Shown here: one piece after another, positions 1 through 7,495 of the stretch
How positions within the stretch are numbered: position 1 is the first letter of the stretch
Layout of the letters: the number at the start of each line of letters is the position of its first letter
Assembly (NCBI RefSeq): GCF_031581065.1
Contig: NZ_JAVLBN010000022.1
Location: 1 to 34,832, forward strand
Length of the DNA: 34,832 nucleotides
Direction: 5' to 3'
From: Salibacter sp031581065
GTDB taxonomy: Bacteria > Bacteroidota > Bacteroidia > Flavobacteriales_G > Salibacteraceae
The notes under the pieces: model-generated
The model's database searches: none
What the model was told of the DNA's origin: nothing
Seen by the model: the letters and a program-made list of their open reading frames with translations, nothing else
Position numbers and translations under genes: made by a program

Positions 1-204
1 TTGACACCAATTCTAAAACCAGAAAAAATAGCGTTGAAAATCATCAGAGCTGTAGAAAAAAACAAGGTTACGATCAGATCCCCATTCATGGTTAAGTTGA
101 CGCCATTTCTCAAAGGCGTTTTACCACAGCGGACTTTTGATTTTGTGGCCGGAAAAATATTTGGTGTTTATTCAACCATGGATTCGTTCACAGGCAGAAA
201 GTAG
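1..204 (+). CDS. C-terminal fragment of a short-chain dehydrogenase/reductase (SDR) family protein
   Basis: The window opens inside this gene, so only the last 67 codons are present; the TTG at base 1 is not a genuine start. The residues resemble the tail of SDR-family NAD(P)-dependent oxidoreductases: a stretch like PEKIALKIIRAVEKNK, where the family has its final helix, followed by a hydrophobic PFMVKLTPFLKGVLP segment and a basic end (DSFTGRK). The Rossmann glycine motif and the YxxxK catalytic residues would lie upstream of the window and cannot be checked, so the assignment rests on tail similarity alone. The TAG stop is only six bases from the stop of the convergent channel gene. Confidence 0.55.
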   Translation: MTPILKPEKIALKIIRAVEKNKVTIRSPFMVKLTPFLKGVLPQRTFDFVAGKIFGVYSTMDSFTGRK

Positions 205-210
205 TCAACG

Positions 211-1275
211 TTACTTCGCCATTTCAACCTCCCACTGGGGAGATTTGATTTGTTCAACGATAATGGGATCTAAAGTTGATCTCAGTTCACTTCCTTTTGG
301 AAACATAAAGCTGTAATAATCGGTTTTGAGTGTTTTATCGACTATCACTAATTCATCGTTGTAACCTTTGGTTTTGATGAAGTGATTGAGAATCGGTTTG
401 TCGTAAACAAAGAAATCGAGTTTGTCATCTTTTAGCGCTTCCAGTCCCTCTTCTATAGTTGTGTACTGTTGAAATGAAACTCCGTTTTGAGTCAGCGTTT
501 TTGAGGTGCTCGTGTTTTGAACCGTACCAACTGAAAACTTTTTGAGATCACTGAAATTTTGAACCTGAGCATCGAGTGATTGTACCGTTAATGAGCTGGC
601 AATACTCGCAGTTAAACCACTGATGAGAATGATAGCTGCAAACATCCAAATAAACCCGATCACTCTGCCACCAAAAGTGCGTGGAGACTTATCTCCGTAA
701 CCAACCGTAGTCATTGTAACCGCGCTCCACCAAAAACCATCGCCAATTCCTTTTGATCCTTTTCTAAACTCCTCGTTTTTGCCTTTTTCAAAAACCCAAA
801 TCAACAGTCCGAATATGAAAATCACAATCACAAGCACGAGCGTAGCCGAAAAGAAATCTGCACTAAAAAGGTTTTTCATCATTTTGAGCATCTCGTTTTC
901 ATCTCGTTGAGCCAGTGTAGTTGATGAAATGTAGTAAGGCTGAGAGAAATCCAGTTTCTGCATTCGTTGCGAGGTCACTGTTACGGGGTTTATACTCAAA
1001 TCTACTTCACCATTTGCTGTTGCGTCAATAAGCTCGTCAATTGTTTCGTATTTGACGTATTCATATTCAGATCCGAGCTGGCCATCAACTAACTGCCAAA
1101 GTTCCACGCTCAACCCCTGAATGACGCCCTGATCTTCATAGACAAAGGGCGGAGCCGGCTTAATTCCAACTTTTATTGTCTGTTTTTTTGAGTTGACAGA
1201 ATCAGCCGCCTTACTAAAACCAACCGTTGAAATAATTGCAAAAAGAGGAATCAAAAAGAACTTGCAGATTTTCAT
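211..1275 (-). CDS. Prokaryotic ionotropic glutamate receptor-like potassium channel (substrate-binding domain plus pore)
   Basis: Predicted inner-membrane ligand-gated ion channel. After a signal peptide (about residues 1-24) comes the first lobe of an SBP_bac_3 type amino-acid-binding domain (KVGIKPAPPFVYED, then GEVDLSINPVTVT and FSQPYY). A transmembrane helix (about 140-162) follows, then a re-entrant pore loop with the potassium selectivity signature TVGYGD (about 190-195), a second pore helix with SGLTASIASSLTV, and the second lobe of the binding domain. This lobe-TM-P-TM-lobe order is that of GluR0-like bacterial channels, in which the pore is inserted into the binding domain. The ligand is unknown. 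I start at the ATG at 1275; a TTG two codons upstream is less likely. The gene follows pdeM with a gap of about 40 bases and has its own promoter-like box. Confidence 0.85.
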   Translation of the reverse strand: MKICKFFLIPLFAIISTVGFSKAADSVNSKKQTIKVGIKPAPPFVYEDQGVIQGLSVELWQLVDGQLGSEYEYVKYETIDELIDATANGEVDLSINPVTVTSQRMQKLDFSQPYYISSTTLAQRDENEMLKMMKNLFSADFFSATLVLVIVIFIFGLLIWVFEKGKNEEFRKGSKGIGDGFWWSAVTMTTVGYGDKSPRTFGGRVIGFIWMFAAIILISGLTASIASSLTVQSLDAQVQNFSDLKKFSVGTVQNTSTSKTLTQNGVSFQQYTTIEEGLEALKDDKLDFFVYDKPILNHFIKTKGYNDELVIVDKTLKTDYYSFMFPKGSELRSTLDPIIVEQIKSPQWEVEMAK

Positions 1276-1295
1276 ACTCAATGTTTTGAATGACT

Positions 1296-1303
1296 CAAAT
1301 CTA
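1296..1303 (-). promoter_or_regulatory. Candidate -7 box (TAGATTTG) for the channel gene
   Basis: Read on the minus strand this is TAGATTTG, an exact match to the Bacteroidota -7 consensus TAnnTTTG, ending 20 bases before the ATG at 1275. No TTG is seen 17-23 bases further upstream, so the -33 element is missing or degenerate. Confidence 0.4.
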
Positions 1304-1314
1304 ATAAAATACGT

Positions 1315-1956
1315 CTATTCTGCTGTTACATTGATCACTTCATCATTTGTTGTGATAAAAATGCGATCACCTAACTTTGGTTTTAAGATATACTTACCTG
1401 AAAGATCACTGAAGGCCGGGAGTATGCCATGGTTCTGACCGAAATAAAAACAGGGCAATTTCATCGATTGGCGCCCTTTCCCTGTGAGTCTTACTCCCGG
1501 GTGAATGTGCCCGTAAATATTGTAATGGTCAGATCCTGAGTCGTCAGGCTCATGAGTGAATAGCAACTCATCAGTACGTATTTCAGGAGTGGTTTTGATG
1601 TTGTAACGGGCATAATGATGCGGTTTTAGGATGTCATGATTTCCCTCAACCAAAGTGAAATCTACATTTTCAAACGCAGAAACGAATTTTCCAAATTCAT
1701 CCCATTCAAGGTTGTAAGTACTGTGAAACAAATCACCCAAAAACCACACTTTTTTTGGATGGTGACTTAAGATGAGTTTTTCTAACTGAATTAGATTGTT
1801 AAATCTTGCCGAACTCGGAATACCAATACCGTTTTTCCTGAAGTGACTGATTTTACCCAAATGCAAATCGCTAATGATAAGCGTTTTTTTGCTTTTCCAT
1901 AAAAGCGCTCGCTGAGGAAGAATGTGGAGTATGTTACCTCTTATCGAAATTTGCAT
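1315..1956 (-). CDS. pdeM: PdeM-like metallophosphoesterase (ligase-associated DNA damage response endonuclease)
   Basis: A 213-residue calcineurin-like phosphoesterase. All metal-binding motifs are present in order: SDLHLGK (DxH), GDLFH, GNHD, a later FTHEP histidine, and GHIHPG (GHxH). The compact size, the start with MQISIRGNILHILPQRALLW and the SDLHLGK sequence match the family called ligase-associated DNA damage response endonuclease PdeM, found in many Bacteroidota and proteobacteria. Its usual partners (an ATP-dependent ligase, an Lhr-type helicase, an exonuclease) are not in this window, so the role in DNA repair is taken from the family name and not from context. A TAATTTTG promoter-like box lies 12 bases before the ATG. 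Two copies of the GGHTCTGACC word lie inside the gene in opposite orientations. Confidence 0.85.
   Translation of the reverse strand: MQISIRGNILHILPQRALLWKSKKTLIISDLHLGKISHFRKNGIGIPSSARFNNLIQLEKLILSHHPKKVWFLGDLFHSTYNLEWDEFGKFVSAFENVDFTLVEGNHDILKPHHYARYNIKTTPEIRTDELLFTHEPDDSGSDHYNIYGHIHPGVRLTGKGRQSMKLPCFYFGQNHGILPAFSDLSGKYILKPKLGDRIFITTNDEVINVTAE
1431..1440 (+). repeat. Dispersed motif GGHTCTGACC, copy 1 (T variant)
   Basis: GGTTCTGACC inside pdeM, opposite to the gene. On the coding strand it reads in the Gly-Gln-Asn frame. Confidence 0.7.
1527..1536 (-). repeat. Dispersed motif GGHTCTGACC, copy 2 (A variant)
   Basis: GGATCTGACC read on the minus strand, in the pdeM coding direction and in the Gly-Ser-Asp frame. 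It is inverted relative to copy 1, about 90 bases away. Confidence 0.7.
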
Positions 1957-1968
1957 GATTCAAATTAA

Positions 1969-1976
1969 CAAAATTA
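1969..1976 (-). promoter_or_regulatory. Candidate -7 box (TAATTTTG) for pdeM
   Basis: TAATTTTG on the minus strand, an exact TAnnTTTG match, ending 12 bases before the pdeM ATG. The closest TTG upstream is 28 bases away, longer than the usual spacing. Confidence 0.35.
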
Positions 1977-2063
1977 AACCTCACATTAGATATATTTAAA
2001 AACTCAACATTTTTGTGTTTATAAGTTAAAAACAAATACTTAATAGTACAAAAAAATAGCTAG

Positions 2064-2071
2064 TAGGTTTG
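2064..2071 (+). promoter_or_regulatory. Candidate -7 box (TAGGTTTG) for the tandem T9SS genes
   Basis: TAGGTTTG is an exact TAnnTTTG match ending 17 bases before the ATG at 2089. The upstream sequence is AT-rich but has no correctly spaced TTG. A purine-rich GGGGAAA lies just before the start and may act as a ribosome-binding site. Confidence 0.4.
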
Positions 2072-2079
2072 TCCAAAAT

Positions 2080-2161
2080 GGGGAAATCATGAACAAAAAA
2101 CTACAACAGCACCATTTTGCGGTGCTATTCACCGCAGCGTTACTTTTTATTTTCGGCCAAA
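2080..2161 (+). repeat. 5' duplicated block, copy A (leader plus signal peptide)
   Basis: These 82 bases match 7414-7495 with only three mismatches. The block runs from the GGGG before the start codon through the end of the signal-peptide hydrophobic core. Beyond it the two genes diverge quickly. Confidence 0.9.
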
Positions 2162-5100
2162 ACTCTTTTTGTCAAACTCCGGGAGGTGTTGCTACCACAA
2201 CAGAGGTTAAATTTTGGTATGACGTTGCGGAATTTTCGTCAGCTCCAAATAACACCTCAATCAGTACCTGGAACAACAAAGGAGGAAACTCTGAGGACGC
2301 TACTCAGGGAAATGGATCTGAACAGCCAACATTGAAAAACAACACGTCAAATCAGGTGAACGGTTTTCCCGTAATTCGTTTTGATGGTAGTAACGATGCC
2401 TTAGGTATAGCAAATAATAGTGATTTAAACTCAGGAGGCCCATGGGATGAACGAACATTTAGCCTTGCTTTTAAAACAGGAAGTGACGTCTCGTCTCAAC
2501 AAGTTCTTTACGAAGAAGGAGGAGGAATAAGAGGTTTTTCATTCATTATAGATGGCGGTCAGTTACATGTTTCTGCATGGAATTTAAACAATGATGGTGC
2601 TGCTTCTCCATGGGGCCACGAGAGTGATAACTTTAATATATCGTCCAATGAAGAATATATTTTAACTGTCGTTTATGATGGAGGTACCAGTAGTTCAAAT
2701 GGCACCGTTGATTTCTATTTAAACAGTACTCAATCAAGACAACTCAATTTCATAGGGACCTTATATGGTCACACTGGAGATATTTATTTTGGTTATACAG
2801 AAGGTTCTCTAGATCAAAATAGTTCAAGCTTGAATTCTAATCATTACTCTGGTGATATACTTGAGTTCATTGTCGCTGATTATGCCGTTTCAACAAGTGA
2901 AAGAAAAATTATTGAAAACTACCTTTCTTCAAAATATGACATCAACATTGGAGCAAATGATTACTATGCTTTTGAAGGTAGTGGCTATTATTTCGATTTA
3001 ATAGGAATAGGGCAGGAAGCAGGACTGTCGAGTTCATCTGCTCAGGGTGAAGGAATGATTTCACTTTCTAATCCAACATCCCTGGCAAATGCAAATTATC
3101 TCATCATGGCTCATAACTCTGGCTCAACAGGTACGTGGGCTACTTCAAACTCTCCAGACGCTGCAAATATTGAGCATCTCAATCAAGAATGGAGGGTTTC
3201 TGAAATAGGTGAAACAGGTGATGTTGATGTGACGGTTGATGGCACGCAGCTTCCTTCTCTTTCAGCCGGGTATAAAGTTGGAATCTTAGTTGATGACGAT
3301 GGTGACTTTACTTCAGGGGCTGAACTTTATGAGTTAGCGAGCTCAGGAAGTGACTATACCGGAACGGTTAATTTGAATAATACTGACTACGTAAGAGTAG
3401 CGCAATTCAGAGAGGTTGTGAGTTTCAACGATCAGAACCAATCCAGCTCTGAGAGTGTCAATGCAACGGCAACAGTATCTCTCAATTATGCTCCGGCTCA
3501 AAATACGAGTTTTACAATAAACTACCGTACAAATGATGTTTCAGCCACGAGTGGATCTGACTATACAGCCGTTTCAAATGGCAGTGCCAGTGTAACATTT
3601 AATGCCGGATCTGATAATCAAGATCTACCGGCTATAACAGTCGCTAATGATGCAACTAATGAACCGGATGAAACCTTTGAAGTGATTTTGGAAAGTGGCT
3701 CAGGTTATGTATTAAATGCTGACTCTGTTCTTACTTACACGATCAACGATGATGATAGCCCGTACAAACTGTATTTTGATTCAGATACATCATCAGTAAA
3801 CGAATCAACTTCGAGTATTTCTATTCCGGTGAAGCTCAATACTCAGAGCCCTGCAGCTGTAAGTGTCGATTACTCAGTTGTTGGCGGAACTGCCACGAGT
3901 GGATCTGACTACAACTTATCGTCAGGGACTTTGAATTTTAGTTCCGGTGATACAGTTGAAAATATTTCTGTTTCAATTGTGAACAATACAAGTTACGAGC
4001 CCGATGAAACAGTAGAGGTCCAATTGTCAAATCCGTCTGGTGCTGATTTAGATAATGGATCAACTCCATCGGGAACGGGATTTGTAGAGCACGAACTCAC
4101 GATTAAAGATGACGACTTGCCGGAGGCTGAGTTTGCGAATTCATCAGCTACGGTTTCAGAATCTGACGGTTCTGTATCGCTTACAGTGAATTTATCTTCT
4201 TCTTTTTCTCAAAACATTACAGTTGATTATTCTATCAGTGCAGGCTCTGCCTCTCAGGGAAGTGATTATACAGGATCTTCAGGATCAGTGATAATTTTAT
4301 CTGGTAGTCCTTCAAGTGATATTACAATACCAATTGTGAATGACTGTAACATTGAGAATAATGAAAACTTTACAGTAGATATTACGAATGTTTCACCCGG
4401 TACAATTGGATCTACAAGCACTTCAACAATCACTATACAGGATGATGATGTAGGAGGTCCTGGAGGTGTAGGTTGTGCCCTAAAACTGTGGTACAGGCCT
4501 GATGCGGGAATAACCGGTGGTAGCTCAGTTTCAGCCTGGACTGATGATTCTCAGGGTGTTCTTGCCACGGCAGCAGCTTCTAATAATGAGCCACAGTTCA
4601 ATGGTGGAACGAGTGACACGACATTTAATTTTCAAAACTATTTGACATTTGATGGGTCAAATGACAGACTGGGAATCGACTTGTCTTATAACTCCGTTAG
4701 CCTTTCTAAAATTTACACGTTCGTTGCATTTAGAACGGATGAGACTGGAGGAAGCTATAATAGCAATTGGGCATTTCTAGATTTCGATAGATCTGAGTTT
4801 TTCAATAACTACATAACAGATGACGGAAAGGTAGCTCTTTCTTACAACAGTAATGATATTGAAGGAAGCCCAGGCTTAAATGATAACAAGCCACATATCG
4901 GTGGTTTTGTTTTTGATAACTCTTTAAGTGAAGATACAAAACTCTTTGCTGATGGTGTTACTGAGTACTCCAATGATGAAAAAGGAGGATCGTTCCAGGT
5001 TGGATCTGGCAGTGTTCGCTATGGTTATATCGGAGATGGATCTGAAGCATCATCACTAAATGGCCAGGGCAATAACATTTATTACAAAGGAGATATAGCT

Positions 5101-7392
5101 GAGATTATCTATGTTGAAGGGCAAACGCTCAGCAGTTCAGAAATCAATCAGATCCAGAGTTACCTTGCGCTAAAGTACGGGGTAACACTTAATATGTCAG
5201 ATGATCCTGCTACGAGCTCAATTGATGAGCGCGATTATTTAAACTCAGCAGGGAATACTGTTTGGGATTATTCTGCTAATAGTGGAAATAACTCTGCAAT
5301 TGCAGGTTTGATAAGAGATGACGGGGCATCGCTTGAAGTTCTCAAAGCGAGATCAGTAAATGGTGGAGCTATATTAACCGGAGAAGTATCATCTCTCAGC
5401 GATCAGGAGTCAATAGTGTGGGGACACAACGGCCAGCCGGTTGAAACAGAAAAAAATGAAACAGGTACCTTAACAACCAAACTCAAAAGAGAATGGAGAG
5501 CAACTGAGGTAGGACAAACCGGAAACTTAACGCTAAAAGTAGATTTAAGTAATTTAGCTTCCATCCCGTCCAGCAGCAGTGATGTTTATTTGCTTACTGA
5601 TAGTGACGGAGACTTTTCAGATGCAACAACACTGGCAACGGCTACATCCATAAATGGTTCTGAAGTGACATTCAGCAATGTTGATATTGATGATGGTGAT
5701 TATTTCACTATCGGTTTTTATGAAGCGGTAATTTGGACAGGATCAACATGGCAAAACGGGAGCGGGTCAGCAAACAGGCCAGCTGTGGCTGATTCAACAA
5801 GAAAACTATTCATTAATGGCAACAATGGAAATATTCAGTCTAATGCCACAGTGAAATACGCTGAAATTGTCAACGGAGCTGATATTACTATCCTGACCGG
5901 AAATGAACTCACTGTTCAGGAAAAGATAGTCAACAACGGTACAGTTACGATTGAACACACCAGCTCTCTGGTTCAAACTCATTCCGGAGCTAATCAAAAC
6001 TCTGGTTCAGGAACCTATGAAGTGAAGAAAACAGGGCTGGGAAATCCCAACTACTTCAACCTTTGGAGTGCTCCTATACAATCTGCGAATATCATCAACA
6101 CATTTAACGGAGTAAATCCGTGTGATGTGTTCGTTTTTGACCCCGCTACACAATTGTATAGCCACGATTTCTCACAGGGCTTTAGTACTACCTGTGCAGG
6201 AAATCCGGTTACATTCCAGTCTGGAGATGTGATCTCAGGTGGTGACGGAATTATGGATGTAGCGAGAGGATATTACATTCCGGGTAAATCTGGCGGTTTG
6301 AGAACTTTCACCGGGGAAGTGAATAATGGAGATTACAGTCTTTCAGTTCAACAAAACCCAAACCCTTCAACTCCACAGGCAAACTGGACGGGAGATGATT
6401 GGAATTTGATTGGGAACCCGTATCCATCATCAATTGATGCTGCAGAGTTCGTCAATGAAAACTCAAGCGTTATTTCTGGTTCCATTTACTTTTGGGATGA
6501 TGCCGAGTCTGGTAACTTTGATGATGGTGATTTTGCTGTTTGGAATACAATGGGCGGAACGAGTTCACCAAACAGTGCAACATCACCAAATGGAAGTATT
6601 GCATCTGGTCAGGGCTTTTGGGTTGTCGCAAACTCAAACGGAAGTGTCAACTTCACTAACGCTATGCGAAATGCTCAAAACGGACAGTTCTTCAAAAATG
6701 ATCCACAGACTAATCCAAAAGCATGGTTAACACTTGAGGACAGTGCAGGGCTTACCAACCAAATTCTTGTTGGATTTCCTGATGATGCAACGGACGATTA
6801 CGATGAGGCTTATGATGCTTACAAAGAAGAAGGAAATGAACACATAGCATTTGGTTCAGTACTCGACACTTTAGGGTACGCAATCCAGGGATTGGCTCCG
6901 GTTAATCCCGGATCTGAAAAAGTTGTAGATCTCTATTTACGGTCAGAGCGCAGCGGTGAGCGAACCATTCGTCTCGATTCAGCATTAGCGATGGATGATC
7001 ACACGATTTACCTGCTGGATCGAAAAACCGGAGTTGAACACGATTTATCAAACGGAGTGTTTACTTTCAGTGAAGATTATTCAATTGATGACAAATCCAG
7101 GTTTGCACTCATCTTCAAGCGTTCTGAAAGTACTGGAATAAAGGCGCTTGAGGCAAGAGAGATGATTGAAATATACACGAGGGAAAACTTCATTATTACT
7201 AAAGTTGAAGCGGGAAGTTCGCTCATTAAAAGGGTAAGTGTTTACGACCTAACAGGCAGGACTGTTATTGAACAAAAAACTAGCGAAAGCATCGTCCAAA
7301 TACCTTCAGGTAACTTACCGGCTGGAGTTTACGTAGTCGATGTTAAAACAGCTGACTCAGAATCGATTAAACAGAAAATAGTAATCCATTAA
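2089..7392 (+). CDS. Large T9SS-exported surface protein with LamG-like and Calx-beta domains
   Basis: A 1767-residue secreted protein. Signal peptide at 1-28 (FAVLFTAALLF core). A LamG/concanavalin-like domain follows (about 40-290, with FPVIRFDGSNDALG), then a linker shared with its neighbour. Three Calx-beta domains come next (about 440-556, 557-677 and 678-788), each with a GSDY strand and a closing DDD. A second LamG-like domain (about 800-1050, YLTFDGSNDRLG) precedes a roughly 570-residue C-terminal region shared with the next gene. The end is a type A T9SS sorting domain (VYDLTGRTVIEQ, LPAGVYVVDV, QKIVIH). It is probably cell-surface or released, binding glycans or other cells, but no ligand can be deduced. 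It sits 30 bases upstream of its paralogue and is probably cotranscribed with it. Confidence 0.85.
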   Translation: MNKKLQQHHFAVLFTAALLFIFGQNSFCQTPGGVATTTEVKFWYDVAEFSSAPNNTSISTWNNKGGNSEDATQGNGSEQPTLKNNTSNQVNGFPVIRFDGSNDALGIANNSDLNSGGPWDERTFSLAFKTGSDVSSQQVLYEEGGGIRGFSFIIDGGQLHVSAWNLNNDGAASPWGHESDNFNISSNEEYILTVVYDGGTSSSNGTVDFYLNSTQSRQLNFIGTLYGHTGDIYFGYTEGSLDQNSSSLNSNHYSGDILEFIVADYAVSTSERKIIENYLSSKYDINIGANDYYAFEGSGYYFDLIGIGQEAGLSSSSAQGEGMISLSNPTSLANANYLIMAHNSGSTGTWATSNSPDAANIEHLNQEWRVSEIGETGDVDVTVDGTQLPSLSAGYKVGILVDDDGDFTSGAELYELASSGSDYTGTVNLNNTDYVRVAQFREVVSFNDQNQSSSESVNATATVSLNYAPAQNTSFTINYRTNDVSATSGSDYTAVSNGSASVTFNAGSDNQDLPAITVANDATNEPDETFEVILESGSGYVLNADSVLTYTINDDDSPYKLYFDSDTSSVNESTSSISIPVKLNTQSPAAVSVDYSVVGGTATSGSDYNLSSGTLNFSSGDTVENISVSIVNNTSYEPDETVEVQLSNPSGADLDNGSTPSGTGFVEHELTIKDDDLPEAEFANSSATVSESDGSVSLTVNLSSSFSQNITVDYSISAGSASQGSDYTGSSGSVIILSGSPSSDITIPIVNDCNIENNENFTVDITNVSPGTIGSTSTSTITIQDDDVGGPGGVGCALKLWYRPDAGITGGSSVSAWTDDSQGVLATAAASNNEPQFNGGTSDTTFNFQNYLTFDGSNDRLGIDLSYNSVSLSKIYTFVAFRTDETGGSYNSNWAFLDFDRSEFFNNYITDDGKVALSYNSNDIEGSPGLNDNKPHIGGFVFDNSLSEDTKLFADGVTEYSNDEKGGSFQVGSGSVRYGYIGDGSEASSLNGQGNNIYYKGDIAEIIYVEGQTLSSSEINQIQSYLALKYGVTLNMSDDPATSSIDERDYLNSAGNTVWDYSANSGNNSAIAGLIRDDGASLEVLKARSVNGGAILTGEVSSLSDQESIVWGHNGQPVETEKNETGTLTTKLKREWRATEVGQTGNLTLKVDLSNLASIPSSSSDVYLLTDSDGDFSDATTLATATSINGSEVTFSNVDIDDGDYFTIGFYEAVIWTGSTWQNGSGSANRPAVADSTRKLFINGNNGNIQSNATVKYAEIVNGADITILTGNELTVQEKIVNNGTVTIEHTSSLVQTHSGANQNSGSGTYEVKKTGLGNPNYFNLWSAPIQSANIINTFNGVNPCDVFVFDPATQLYSHDFSQGFSTTCAGNPVTFQSGDVISGGDGIMDVARGYYIPGKSGGLRTFTGEVNNGDYSLSVQQNPNPSTPQANWTGDDWNLIGNPYPSSIDAAEFVNENSSVISGSIYFWDDAESGNFDDGDFAVWNTMGGTSSPNSATSPNGSIASGQGFWVVANSNGSVNFTNAMRNAQNGQFFKNDPQTNPKAWLTLEDSAGLTNQILVGFPDDATDDYDEAYDAYKEEGNEHIAFGSVLDTLGYAIQGLAPVNPGSEKVVDLYLRSERSGERTIRLDSALAMDDHTIYLLDRKTGVEHDLSNGVFTFSEDYSIDDKSRFALIFKRSESTGIKALEAREMIEIYTRENFIITKVEAGSSLIKRVSVYDLTGRTVIEQKTSESIVQIPSGNLPAGVYVVDVKTADSESIKQKIVIH
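2118..2136 (+). promoter_or_regulatory. Conserved hairpin in the signal-peptide coding region, copy A
   Basis: TGCGGTG-CTATT-CACCGCA forms a perfect 7-bp stem with a 5-nt loop, about 30 bases downstream of the start codon. The same hairpin is at 7452-7470. It could affect translation initiation or simply be inherited coding sequence. Confidence 0.3.
6934..6998 (+). repeat. 3' duplicated block, copy A (65 identical bases)
   Basis: Sixty-five consecutive bases are identical to 9940-10004, including third codon positions, within the shared C-terminal region of the two tandem T9SS genes. Flanking sequence is similar but has many synonymous changes. Confidence 0.9.
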
Positions 7393-7413
7393 CAACCATC
7401 ATTACAAATTAAA

Positions 7414-7495
7414 GGGGAAATCATGAACAAAAGACTACAACAACACCATTTTGCGGTGCTATTCACCGCAGCGTTACTTTTTGTTTTCGGCCAAA
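7414..7495 (+). repeat. 5' duplicated block, copy B (leader plus signal peptide)
   Basis: Partner of 2080-2161, with three mismatches in 82 bases. It includes the GGGGAAATC leader, the start codon and the hairpin at 7452-7470. Confidence 0.9.

Noticed and set aside
229..242. CTCCC-ACTG-GGGAG hairpin just after the dehydrogenase stop
   Set aside because: Only a 5-bp stem, followed by ATTTGATTT with no clear T tract, and within channel codons. Too weak to call a terminator.
3553..3562. GGATCTGACT (also at 3901 and 8572), one base from the dispersed word
   Set aside because: Nine of ten bases match, but the sites in the first gene encode the repeated Gly-Ser-Asp-Tyr of Calx-beta domains and the third is also Gly-Ser-Asp-Tyr, so protein similarity is enough to explain them. 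Not counted.
6941..6950. GGTCAGAGCG (and its copy at 9947), near match to the word
   Set aside because: Last base differs, and both copies lie in the 65-base duplicated block, so they are not independent.
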